A stretch of 13,121 nucleotides of DNA, from contig JAQTVL010000050.1 in NCBI GenBank assembly GCA_028706835.1, forward strand, positions 1 through 13,121, in the 5' to 3' direction. The stretch's first letter is position 1, and every line of letters begins with the position of its first letter. Position numbers and translations under genes: made by a program. The notes under the pieces were generated by a model, which saw only the letters and a list, made by a program, of their open reading frames with translations, was not told where the DNA came from and did no database searches. Source of the stretch: Phycisphaerae bacterium. GTDB lineage: Bacteria; Planctomycetota; Phycisphaerae; JAJVII01. This document shows, in pieces, positions 9,501-13,121 of this stretch.

Positions 9501-9800
9501 CACGCCCTGGTCGATGATGCCCATCTGGAACAGCCGCTCGAACGTCCGGTGGGCCTCGACGAACTCCATCCGCAGGGCCGCATGGCTGAGCAGCCGGCGG
9601 CACTGCGGGCAGATGGCCAGGTTCGACTGCCACCCGCACGACGGGCAGGCCCGAAGCCCCCGCTCGTCGGGCGAGTGAATCGCGCCCGCCGGCCGCCGCC
9701 CGAACATCGCCCGCAGCAGGACCCACAGGCCATGCCCGACCAGCGTGACCAGCCCGCCCCCGATAAGCACGACCGCCGCGACCAAGCAGCATTCATCCAT
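3576..9800 (-). CDS. giant polytopic membrane protein with N-terminal zinc ribbon
   Basis: A 2,074-residue protein read without interruption on the minus strand. Order: a membrane helix (about 5-30); a zinc ribbon with CPSC...CPQC at C52, C55, C64 and C67; a helical segment (about 72-116); a Pro/Ala-rich linker (about 117-191, including PPPPPP); then, after a RWGELIGGMLILFCSIALVVSLW helix at about 211-233, dozens of hydrophobic helices to residue 2055, and a basic tail. I know no assigned function. The layout recalls large DUF2157/DUF2339-like membrane proteins common in planctomycetes. The ATG at 9800 is preferred over an in-frame TTG at 9839, because GGGGA lies six bases upstream and a candidate promoter ends near 9843. 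Four palindromic sequences sit in frame: residues about 694-701, 991-1045, 1047-1053 and 1331-1340. The segment about 990-1053 is not hydrophobic and looks like translated repeat. Confident as a gene; function unknown. Confidence 0.87.
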   Translation of the reverse strand: MDECCLVAAVVLIGGGLVTLVGHGLWVLLRAMFGRRPAGAIHSPDERGLRACPSCGWQSNLAICPQCRRLLSHAALRMEFVEAHRTFERLFQMGIIDQGVLQTMLATLDRRYKELQAAGPEPAPARQPAPPQPAEPRTFADQFRPAPAAPAAPPPPPPMPAEHARQAIHEPTFIPPPMPSPPPTAPLPVPPAKRERLSEMFAAFMESRNIRWGELIGGMLILFCSIALVVSLWSQIAAVPVLKFFIFTAVTAAMFAVGLYTDHRWKLPTTSRGILIISMLLVPLNFLAIAAFASAGSDDWMVVGGELLAVLLFLKLVHAAGRVVLPGWQWVMTVAMLGASATQLFIRRAVSPQMSAGVLSAIAAVPVAFQYLAAALAMRRAAHWGAVSRAKSYTLLTILGIVSFTSAAPLALLVYKAHSPGEPAAVLRTLAPVVTLFGLPAVALGLMLWQRVIRQRWAAVRTAGTGVAVAGAAILMYGAALAWPDPSRLLPVCLLNAAAFLAVAMLFRMDPAHALAAIFATAAYLLGFHLACGTIGWSSSPDALLAAFGGVKTGPALLATMVLFAAAAGLFLWLERQTPAIVYAAVAGLVCLLSFVLVSAHGLGRVHDHGATWIYLAYALVALTAGATARQREVAAVGGGLLLLAFVQAICFRFATAFGLTNPLVAWQVALLSYATVGGAVVLAAAIAEQFCVALAACPPVQDRSGRPTVLDTLAGPLAVLAAWASLAAIVPLAIQLSLATVGPCAARTFWIAGLWLLLSLRWNRGEWFVAAQLAMVAGILLTAVRQLAGHWWFAFARHPLAHPFSVQTFGIALALFALAWLALRLATRPILPKLESRDCLGARLLRLAHSQWSAADRLAAFAGLALLVGLSLFAAIPGVREEFAPAGATENVFRGGWLLCLKAADGGSWWLAAAVATCLVATLWERVSRRAVLALILSAGAIAVLSSARWVGYSATATALRWHLAILWVVGSLPLLFPETTRRVAAMLRLVLCQPSTDGLGAMPATVVLSQACLARAGMAGPPSKTTGRRSSHGTPQMMADGALGPRTCGSGLGREGELNATQPSLMQECRALLLLLTVLPVIALTLYRSGVALAGMELTFSRPTCFQSMGGIISYGVPLLLVHVGLIAHAVRQRSSGYAFAAGLVANLAATLTRLLMGHAISRDELVHLAQINAIASASFALAWMAVTFVARRARGREAAGQPALLTLTVAIAAAINIVLIVPGVVRLVADPWRSTDLTRSIADGWGWAALLMAAVAAMAWGRREIGRVAGLGALCISLLTIGAMIAFDFSRDAGNNWPAYHALMLACLLVAWLVPPSDWVFRRIEAPQSPGNAFPGLTRGAILWTVIVGGIAAAMAIRGEVAFDPVRPWWSASSLVALSVLAGLLARVTLDGGYLYASGLLFNAAATIWWLAKHPGWDLPADLANANIIAAAVPSLASVWMARRFHANNPDLGTPNFHRIVPIAPIVATAILVVLGLLIDASGWHIRIMGLPTAWLAVLATGVAIAAGAFDPAPLPTVKRFYALALVALGLLVHGGHLEPHWLGRTIALSLAGFSLLAAMAWAATAAKRQAEAGEIDGATTSGEPPGWLVANTIWQCALVLLLAFRAVLTLDAGPGHLHPVLLRLLGAAAIAMSAAAVAILGHRATRPSLRVLALLLGVLTAVAAAWAILTPGSQGIVINREVALLAAVAAMTAGYSLSLARRAPQGQPWAAAARELMPWLAAAVLGSVLLVISSETWLFAGHGFVDVSPIAIATVILSLAGMVATALVFAVAPGKDPLGMSEAGRSGYVYLAEFFLVLILVHLRLTVPRLFTGFSLQYWPLTILGIAFLGVGLSELCSRRGLRVLAGPLGRTGVFLPVLPVAGFFAVPNAVPFSLDLLLVGLLYGVLAVRRKSFGFGLLAALAGNGGLWYYLHHVNGYGFMQHPQLWLIPFALCVLAAGYLNRDRLNDEQRAGLHYICLMTIYVSSTAEIFINGVVTSPWPPMILAGLSVLGVMVGILLRVRSFLFLGAVFLLLALVSIIWHASVMLAWTWLWYVAGIILGGLIITIFALFEKKRSQVLAVVNGLKEWRA
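5781..5808. repeat. perfect 28-base palindrome inside the giant gene
   Basis: Both halves are exact reverse complements (AAGCCCAGGGAATG, then its complement), centred on ATGCAT with no spacer. On the minus strand it encodes roughly QSPGNAFPGLT, a non-hydrophobic stretch between membrane helices, so the insertion is tolerated. It is probably a copy of a dispersed palindromic repeat, but no second copy lies in this window. Confidence 0.85.
6642..6662. repeat. 9-base-stem hairpin inside the giant gene
   Basis: CCCCGAACC-ACA-GGTTCGGGG is a perfect 9-base stem with a 3-base loop. It lies four bases from the larger palindromic element at 6667-6828 and may be a separate insertion or part of a compound one. 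It is translated in frame, at residues about 1047-1053 of the giant protein. Confidence 0.8.
6667..6828. repeat. 162-base compound palindromic element, copy 1, in frame in the giant gene
   Basis: Outer inverted repeats 6667-6690 and 6805-6828 match at 20 of 24 positions. Inside them, GGGTGCCATG (6692-6701) and its complement (6789-6798) bracket two hairpins. The left stem is CATGGCTGG plus GCCGTCC (6698-6716) paired with GGACGGC plus CCAGCCATG (6726-6744), loop GGTTGTTTT. The right stem is CATGCCTGCGAC (6760-6771) paired with 6781-6792, whose loop is GGTTGTTTT on the opposite strand. The length equals 54 codons, and the giant gene's frame runs through without a stop. No transposase is encoded. 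A second, shorter copy of the core lies at 11354-11437. Confidence 0.88.
7697..7721. repeat. 10-base-stem hairpin inside the giant gene
   Basis: GCACTGGCGG at 7697-7706 and its exact complement at 7712-7721 are separated by GCAAG. It is translated in frame on the minus strand as part of an ALAACPPVQDRS stretch (residues about 694-701), another hydrophilic break between membrane helices. It is probably a copy of a dispersed repeat family. Confidence 0.75.
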
Positions 9801-9841
9801 GACCGGTCCCCGGGCGATGAGAGAAGCGACCCGCCACAAAA

Positions 9842-9878
9842 GCTAGTGTATACTAGCATCCATTGCGGGCAGGTGCAA
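9842..9878 (-). promoter_or_regulatory. candidate promoter of the giant membrane-protein gene
   Basis: Read on the minus strand: TTGCAC (9873-9878), 17 bases, TAGTAT (9850-9855), with a predicted start near 9843, giving a leader of about 43 bases before the ATG at 9800. The -10 box lies within an inverted repeat, GCTAGT-GTAT-ACTAGC (9842-9857), which could be an operator. Both boxes are imperfect, so the call is tentative. Confidence 0.35.
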
Positions 9879-9904
9879 GGCAAAAACCCGCGCCCCGGAC
9901 GCAC

Positions 9905-10080
9905 CGGGTGCGGCAAGATCTGGTGGCAGCGTCTGACGTCCATCTTTTTGTGGAGTGCGGGAGCGCAGCTCCCGCTTTCGGCCGGTGCCGAGGCGCGGCT
10001 GCTCCGCAAAGCGGTAGCTGCGCTACCGCACTCCACAAACGACGAAGAATTCAGATCGCCACCAGATATTGCCACACCCG
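9905..10080. repeat. 176-base inverted-repeat element between two minus-strand genes
   Basis: Terminal inverted repeats 9905-9927 and 10058-10080 match at 21 of 23 positions. Inner arms 9947-9960 (TTTGTGGAGTGCGG) and 10026-10039 match perfectly over 14 bases. Two compact hairpins nest inside: GCGGGAGC-GCA-GCTCCCGC (9957-9975) and GCGGTAGC-TGC-GCTACCGC (10011-10029). There is no coding potential. It begins seven bases past the channel gene's stop codon, so it may end that transcript. It looks like a small non-autonomous, MITE-like element. Confidence 0.82.
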
Positions 10081-10086
10081 GGCGCA

Positions 10087-11310
10087 CTATCGCATGTATT
10101 TGCGCGTCAGGGCGACGACGAACATCGCCAGGAAGGCCGCCCCGACGAATGCCTCCGCGTCCGCCCATAGGCGGCAGGCCGGTTTCGGCTTGTAGTCGCC
10201 GTAGCCGACCGTCGTGAATGTGACGGCACTGAAGTGCAGGCACTCCTGGAAGGTGGGGCGGTAGGCGATCGTGGCCTCGCGGCCGCCGCCCGGACAGATC
10301 CCCGCGGTCGACCAGAACAGCGTCGCGCTCAGCAGGATCACCAGCAGCCCAGCCAGCAGCACCCGCGCCGGTTTCTCGCCGTAGCCCAGCAACCCGCGGG
10401 CGAACAGGTATTCCAGCCAGTACCACCAGAACCCCGGCCGCCAGAACCGCCAGTTCACCAGTTTTCGCCGCCCGAAGTGGATGGCGCACTGCTCGGCGTA
10501 GTGATACTCGCCCGCCCGGCGATAGTCGCCGTGCTGCTGGGCCGACTGCTTGGCCAGCCGATAGGCCTGCTCGCCGTGTTCCTGCTGGAGGAAGGGGGCC
10601 GGGGGTTTCCACGGCAGGCGAAGCCTCGGCAGGTCGAAATCCGCCTGGGTCGGCAGGTCGTTGCCGAGGATCGAAAACAGCGCCGCCGCGTGGAAGGTCG
10701 CGCCCTCGAACTGGGCGACCGAGCGGAACACGACGTAGGAGAAGCTCGCGTTGCCGCGGAACGTGCTGCCGTGGAACGTCGCGACGTTGTTGAAACTCGC
10801 GTTCAGGAAGTCGGCCGTTGCCCCGAACGTCGAGCCGATGAACCATGTCTCGTTGGTGAAGACGCACTGACTGAAGTTGGCCCGTCCGGTGAAGGTGACG
10901 CCGTCGAACGCGGCGAACTCGTCGAAGGTTGCGCCCTCGAAGGTGGCCTCGCCGAGGAAACTCGCGCCGTCGAAGACGGTGACGGCCTTGAACGCCGCCC
11001 GGCGGAACAGGGCCTCGCCGTGGAACGTCGCGTTGGCGAAGTTCGCGCCGTGGGCGAACGTCTGGCTGGCGAAGCCGAGGCGGTCCGGGTCCGGCGGGAA
11101 GTGCCACCCGGCGAAGTGCCCCGGCTCGCCGCGGTGGATCGTCTCGCGGGCCCGCTGCCAGACCGCCCGGGCGCCCTCGGCGTCGAATGCGTTGTCCGGC
11201 GAGTGGAACAGGCAGGTCCCGCCCGTGCCCCAGGCCGGTTCCGTGCAGCCATCGTACGAGCACGCCGTCGCGGCGGCGCCTTGGTTCGGTTGCGGGTCCG
11301 AGGTGTCCAT
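10087..11310 (-). CDS. zinc-knuckle / pentapeptide-repeat / two-helix K+ channel fusion
   Basis: A 407-residue protein with three parts. Residues 17-36 hold a Cys-x4-Cys-x10-Cys-x2-His cluster (C17, C22, C33, H36), probably a small zinc site. Residues about 80-212 are pentapeptide-like repeats of the A-x-F/x-x-A-x-F type (ANFANATFHGEALF, GASFLGEATFEGATF), expected to form a right-handed quadrilateral beta-helix. A linker with AYRLAKQSAQQHGDYRRAGEYHYAEQ (249-274) precedes a pore module of Ion_trans_2 type: helix 1 (about 315-337), the selectivity filter TTVGYGD (366-372), and helix 2 (about 386-402). The filter is the potassium signature. The chain ends five residues after helix 2, so any gating input must come from the N-terminal parts. 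The ATG at 11310 is chosen; an in-frame extension up to 11442 would translate the palindromic element upstream. The Shine-Dalgarno is weak. The physiological signal is unknown. Confidence 0.87.
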   Translation of the reverse strand: MDTSDPQPNQGAAATACSYDGCTEPAWGTGGTCLFHSPDNAFDAEGARAVWQRARETIHRGEPGHFAGWHFPPDPDRLGFASQTFAHGANFANATFHGEALFRRAAFKAVTVFDGASFLGEATFEGATFDEFAAFDGVTFTGRANFSQCVFTNETWFIGSTFGATADFLNASFNNVATFHGSTFRGNASFSYVVFRSVAQFEGATFHAAALFSILGNDLPTQADFDLPRLRLPWKPPAPFLQQEHGEQAYRLAKQSAQQHGDYRRAGEYHYAEQCAIHFGRRKLVNWRFWRPGFWWYWLEYLFARGLLGYGEKPARVLLAGLLVILLSATLFWSTAGICPGGGREATIAYRPTFQECLHFSAVTFTTVGYGDYKPKPACRLWADAEAFVGAAFLAMFVVALTRKYMR

Positions 11311-11353
11311 GGTCCCAGTGCCCCGTCCATCTTGTTCTGATGGGTTGCATGCG

Positions 11354-11437
11354 GGGTGCCATGCCTGCGACGGCTGTTTTGTCGCAGGCATGTGGCGGCC
11401 GAAGACATGCCTGCAAAAAGACGCAGGCATGGCACCC
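11354..11437. repeat. compound palindromic element, copy 2
   Basis: Same architecture as 6692-6798 but shorter. Outer GGGTGCCATG (11354-11363) and its complement (11428-11437) bracket two hairpins. The first pairs CATGCCTGCGAC (11360-11371) with 11381-11392, loop GGCTGTTTT. The second pairs CATGCCTGC (11406-11414) with GCAGGCATG (11423-11431). The 39 bases at 11354-11392 match the reverse complement of 6760-6798 at 38 positions. It lies between the channel gene and the ParD-like remnant and abuts the shifted-frame stop of the latter. Confidence 0.85.
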
Positions 11438-11438
11438 A

Positions 11439-11559
11439 TCAATTCACTCTCGACGCATCACTAGTATCGGCCTGTCGCCAGGGCCGTCTCGATGATCGTT
11501 CGGTAGTTCGCCTCGGTCTGCGGCCTCAACGGGATGTTGATCGGCCCAGCCGTGGGCAT
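11439..11559 (-). pseudogene. truncated ParD/CopG-like antitoxin remnant
   Basis: The frame from the ATG at 11559 gives only 32 residues, MPTAGPINIPLRPQTEA followed by NYRTIIETALATGRY, then TAG at 11461. This resembles the start of a ParD-type ribbon-helix-helix antitoxin: a short beta strand with alternating hydrophobics, then a helix ending in the family's typical SGRY/TGRY turn, normally followed by S-x-SEVVREAL. In another frame the bases right after GRY read TSDASRVN and then TGA (11439-11441). A lost base or bases would explain the premature stop. The DNA then runs into the palindromic element at 11437, and the rest of the antitoxin and any ParE toxin are absent. The ATG overlaps the upstream gene's TGA (TGATG). 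It might instead be an intact tiny gene. Confidence 0.45.
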
Positions 11560-12077
11560 CACGATGAACCGCCCGCGGGCTTCTCCTCGGCTGGGGCGGG
11601 CAGTTCCTTGGGTTCGTCGGACGCGGCCGGCTGAGTCTCGCCGCCGAACGCCGCCTTGAGTCCCTCCGCCATCGCCTCGCCCACGCCCTCCATCGCGGTG
11701 GCCATTGTCGAGGCGAGTTGGCCCACCATCGACTCCAGGCTGCCGCCCAACATGCGGTCGACGGAGCCGGCCAGGTCGAACTTCCACTGGCCGTCCTCCT
11801 TGACGATCAGGCAGGGCAGTTCCATGACGGGCGAGCCGGCAGGGGCGCCGGGTGCGTCGCCGCGAACCGGGATGACGACCATTTCGCCTTCCATCGTCGG
11901 CTGGCCCATGGTCAACTTCATGTCCGGCGACGTCGCGGTCAGGTTGCCGCCCTCGATCGTCTTCCGCGTGACGAACGCGCTCATCGCCTTCTCGTCGCCG
12001 CGCCCGGCGGCCTCCATGAACGCCTCAAGCACCTGGATGGCCTCGCGCGGCACGGAAACCTGGTTCGACTCGCTCAT
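11559..12077 (-). CDS. small NTF2-like hypothetical protein with Pro/Glu-rich tail
   Basis: A 172-residue soluble protein without a signal peptide or membrane helix. Residues about 10-37 form a helix (EAIQVLEAFMEAAGRGDEKAMSAF), followed by strands with MVVIPVRG (about 66-73) and LPCLIVKEDGQWKFDLAGSVDRML (about 87-110). That helix-then-sheet pattern with the terminal 'EDGQWKFDL' is typical of NTF2/SnoaL-like and DUF4878-like folds. I cannot name a ligand or reaction. An amphipathic, Ala/Met/Gly-rich helix (about 111-145) and a low-complexity acidic, proline-rich tail (about 146-172) complete it. The ATG at 12077 has a good Shine-Dalgarno, AGGAG at 12084-12088, six bases upstream. The stop overlaps the start of the ParD-like fragment. 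Confidence 0.72.
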   Translation of the reverse strand: MSESNQVSVPREAIQVLEAFMEAAGRGDEKAMSAFVTRKTIEGGNLTATSPDMKLTMGQPTMEGEMVVIPVRGDAPGAPAGSPVMELPCLIVKEDGQWKFDLAGSVDRMLGGSLESMVGQLASTMATAMEGVGEAMAEGLKAAFGGETQPAASDEPKELPAPAEEKPAGGSS

Positions 12078-12337
12078 GCTGCTCTCCTGAAGAAACGAAC
12101 TCCCGCCGCTCCATCGCTTTGGGTGGCGTTGTCAATATCGCCTTGCGTCCACTCTTCGACTGTGCCCTTCGCGCCCCGTGACACACGGATGCCATCGTAG
12201 GCGAGTACGCAGGGAGGGACAAACCAATTCTCCAAACCGGGACTTCTCGGCGGAAGACTTCGCAACACAGCGGCATGCAGCGGGATGCTGTTGCTGCGGG
12301 TTCCTTGCTGTCGGTTACAGGCGAAAGATTTTTCGCC

Positions 12338-12363
12338 AAAAGCGCGCACAAAAGCGGACCACG
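12338..12363 (+). repeat. 26-base direct repeat, copy 1
   Basis: AAAAGCGCGCACAAAAG followed by CGGACCACG. It matches 12801-12826 at 25 of 26 positions, and 14 of its bases (AAAGCGCGCACAAA) recur inverted at 12699-12712. The two full copies flank the large inverted repeat at 12492-12662. Confidence 0.85.
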
Positions 12364-12491
12364 CTTCGCTGCGAAGAGGCAAGCGACAGCCGACGTCGGG
12401 GCGGAACGCCGAGGTGGGGACGTACGCCAAACCAACGCGGGGGGGCGGTCCAGCGCCGCGCTCACAGGCGACGAAGAGGGCGAGAAGAGTT

Positions 12492-12662
12492 AACCGCCGA
12501 TTAACGCCGACGAACGCCGATGAACAAGAAGTCGGAATTCAGGAGACAGAATTCAGAATGGAAACGAGGAGCCGAGGCCTTTGTCCTGATTCTGAATGCT
12601 GACTTCTTCTAAATTGTGGACTCTCCTCGATTATCGGCGTTCGTCGGCGTTCATCGGCGGTT
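12492..12662. repeat. 171-base inverted repeat with 30-base arms of decamer units
   Basis: The left arm 12492-12521 and right arm 12633-12662 are complementary at 29 of 30 positions. Each arm is built from about three 10-base units of the form CGCCGAYKAA. A second, inner pair of arms, 12526-12542 (AAGAAGTCGGAATTCAG) and 12592-12608, matches at 15 of 17, and ATTCAGAAT (12551-12559) pairs with ATTCTGAAT (12589-12597). Folded as one strand it would form a long interrupted hairpin. No protein is encoded. Confidence 0.85.
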
Positions 12663-12698
12663 GATTCCTCTTCGCGGCCCTTTCTGGGCAATCCTGTA

Positions 12699-12712
12699 TT
12701 TGTGCGCGCTTT
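12699..12712 (-). repeat. inverted partial copy of the 26-base repeat
   Basis: TTTGTGCGCGCTTT is the exact complement of the central 14 bases (AAAGCGCGCACAAA) of the repeat at 12338-12363. It lies between the long inverted repeat and the second full copy. Confidence 0.65.
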
Positions 12713-12800
12713 CCCCAGAATCGACCCCAAGAAAATCTTCGAGATTTTCAAAATCGGTTACTCCCTTTGTGGCAGTCACTTGCGTTTTTCGACCCACCGA

Positions 12801-12826
12801 AAAAGCGCGTACAAAAGCGGACCACG
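12801..12826 (+). repeat. 26-base direct repeat, copy 2
   Basis: Identical to 12338-12363 except for one C-to-T change (GCGCGT instead of GCGCGC). Copy spacing is 463 bases. Confidence 0.85.
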
Positions 12827-12931
12827 GACCCTTATACGGAGGCGCGATGGTTTTCTAGAAGCCGTCGTCGCCCCGTGTCGGGTGGGCAACTTGATCTCGA
12901 ACGAGCGCTCGTCGGGATCGGTTCGGCGCCC

Positions 12932-12949
12932 GGCACTGTGTGCAGTGCC
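12932..12949. repeat. small perfect hairpin
   Basis: GGCACTG-TGTG-CAGTGCC has a 7-base stem and a 4-base loop. It is not followed by a T-run on either strand, so it is not a convincing intrinsic terminator. A 12-base palindrome, ACGAGCGCTCGT, lies just upstream at 12901-12912. Confidence 0.5.
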
Positions 12950-13097
12950 AACGAGACAATGCTCTTACCGAGCTTTCGTCCCGTGCGGCGCCGCGAGTGG
13001 CGAATATGTTCGAGGATCGCAGGACCAAGGTATGCGGACTGCGGCGACGACGCCTGGAGCGAGTAAGGTTGTCTGCTCCGGGCGATTTGGCATCATA

Positions 13098-13118
13098 ACT
13101 CCCTTTTTAGCTGGGAGT
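13098..13118. repeat. 6-base-stem hairpin with T-rich loop near the right edge
   Basis: ACTCCC (13098-13103) and GGGAGT (13113-13118) flank the loop TTTTTAGCT. The T-run lies in the loop, not after the stem, so it is not a standard terminator. The window ends three bases later, which prevents judging its context. Confidence 0.35.
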
Positions 13119-13121
13119 ACT

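Larger units (their letters stand above)
12078..13121. other. about 1 kb repeat-rich region without a convincing gene
   Basis: No open frame here has both a plausible start with a ribosome binding site and recognisable or hydrophobically patterned protein. Open frames are short, rich in Arg/Ser, and cross repeats. A TTGACA (complement of 12130-12135) lies upstream of the NTF2-like gene on its strand, but no good -10 box follows at normal spacing. The region holds a long inverted repeat (12492-12662), a 26-base direct repeat (12338-12363 and 12801-12826), and small hairpins near 12932-12949 and 13098-13118. The stretch 12364-12490 shows nothing I can name. It may be a graveyard of inserted repeats or the flank of a gene outside the window. 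Confidence 0.6.

Noticed and set aside
9905..10080. CRISPR-like or att-site interpretation of the repeats
   Set aside because: The repeats are inverted and nested, not regularly spaced direct repeats. No cas, integrase or tRNA gene is present in the window.
8814..10217. Plus-strand open frame of 467 codons opposite the start of the giant gene and the end of the channel gene
   Set aside because: It is antisense to two well-supported genes and crosses the inverted-repeat element. It shows no domain or start signal.
8975..11416. Minus-strand open frame of 813 codons spanning two genes and the intergenic element
   Set aside because: It overlaps both the channel gene and the giant gene in a different phase and reads through the inverted-repeat element. 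Its composition is Arg/Ser/Pro-rich and not protein-like.
11311..11442. N-terminal extension of the channel protein by 44 residues
   Set aside because: The extension would be translated from the palindromic element at 11354-11437 and lacks any family resemblance. The zinc-knuckle region starts shortly after the ATG at 11310.
12767..13066. Plus-strand open frame of 99 codons, and a 43-codon minus-strand frame starting near 13094
   Set aside because: The plus frame runs through the 26-base repeat and has no ribosome binding site. The minus frame has a GGGAG upstream, but its sequence shows no recognisable fold and the window ends before context can be judged.

Overview
This high-GC window looks like chromosomal DNA from a planctomycete, probably an uncultured Phycisphaerae- or Pirellulales-like lineage. 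That assignment is an inference. It rests on the base composition, a roughly 2,070-residue zinc-ribbon membrane protein, a pentapeptide-repeat ion channel, and an unusual load of palindromic repeats of types I associate with planctomycete genomes. No rRNA, tRNA, CRISPR array or transposase was seen.

Layout. (1) 1-3552, plus strand: a heptanucleotide tandem repeat; an L,D-transpeptidase with a membrane anchor and LysM domain (89-1225); an AlbA_2/GHKL-ATPase type regulator 12 bases later (1238-2428); then an HTH-nucleotidyltransferase (MNT) gene and an overlapping HEPN gene (2535-3140 and 3115-3552) that form a toxin-antitoxin-like pair. The MNT gene has its own promoter. Nested palindromes cover its -10 box and start codon, so it may be leaderless and self-repressed. 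(2) 3576-9800, minus strand: one uninterrupted gene for a 2,074-residue polytopic membrane protein with an N-terminal zinc ribbon. It converges on the HEPN gene with only 23 bases between the stops. (3) 9801-10086: a 176-base inverted-repeat element plus a candidate promoter. (4) 10087-12077, minus strand: a zinc-knuckle/pentapeptide-repeat protein fused to a two-helix potassium channel; a palindromic element; a likely broken ParD-like antitoxin; and a small NTF2-like protein. (5) 12078-13121: about 1 kb without a convincing gene, filled with inverted and direct repeats.

The gene-level content is mostly of recognisable type. The most distinctive feature is the repeats. At least six different palindromic or inverted repeats are scattered over the window, and four lie inside the open reading frame of the giant membrane protein without breaking it. 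One family has two copies (inside the giant gene, and next to the ParD-like remnant). Its paired hairpins keep the same 9-base loop while one stem has changed completely with complementarity preserved. That is what selection on, or copying of, a folded single strand would leave. The second point of interest is the self-contained HEPN/MNT module with its operator-like promoter and an RX4Y instead of RX4H motif in the HEPN protein.
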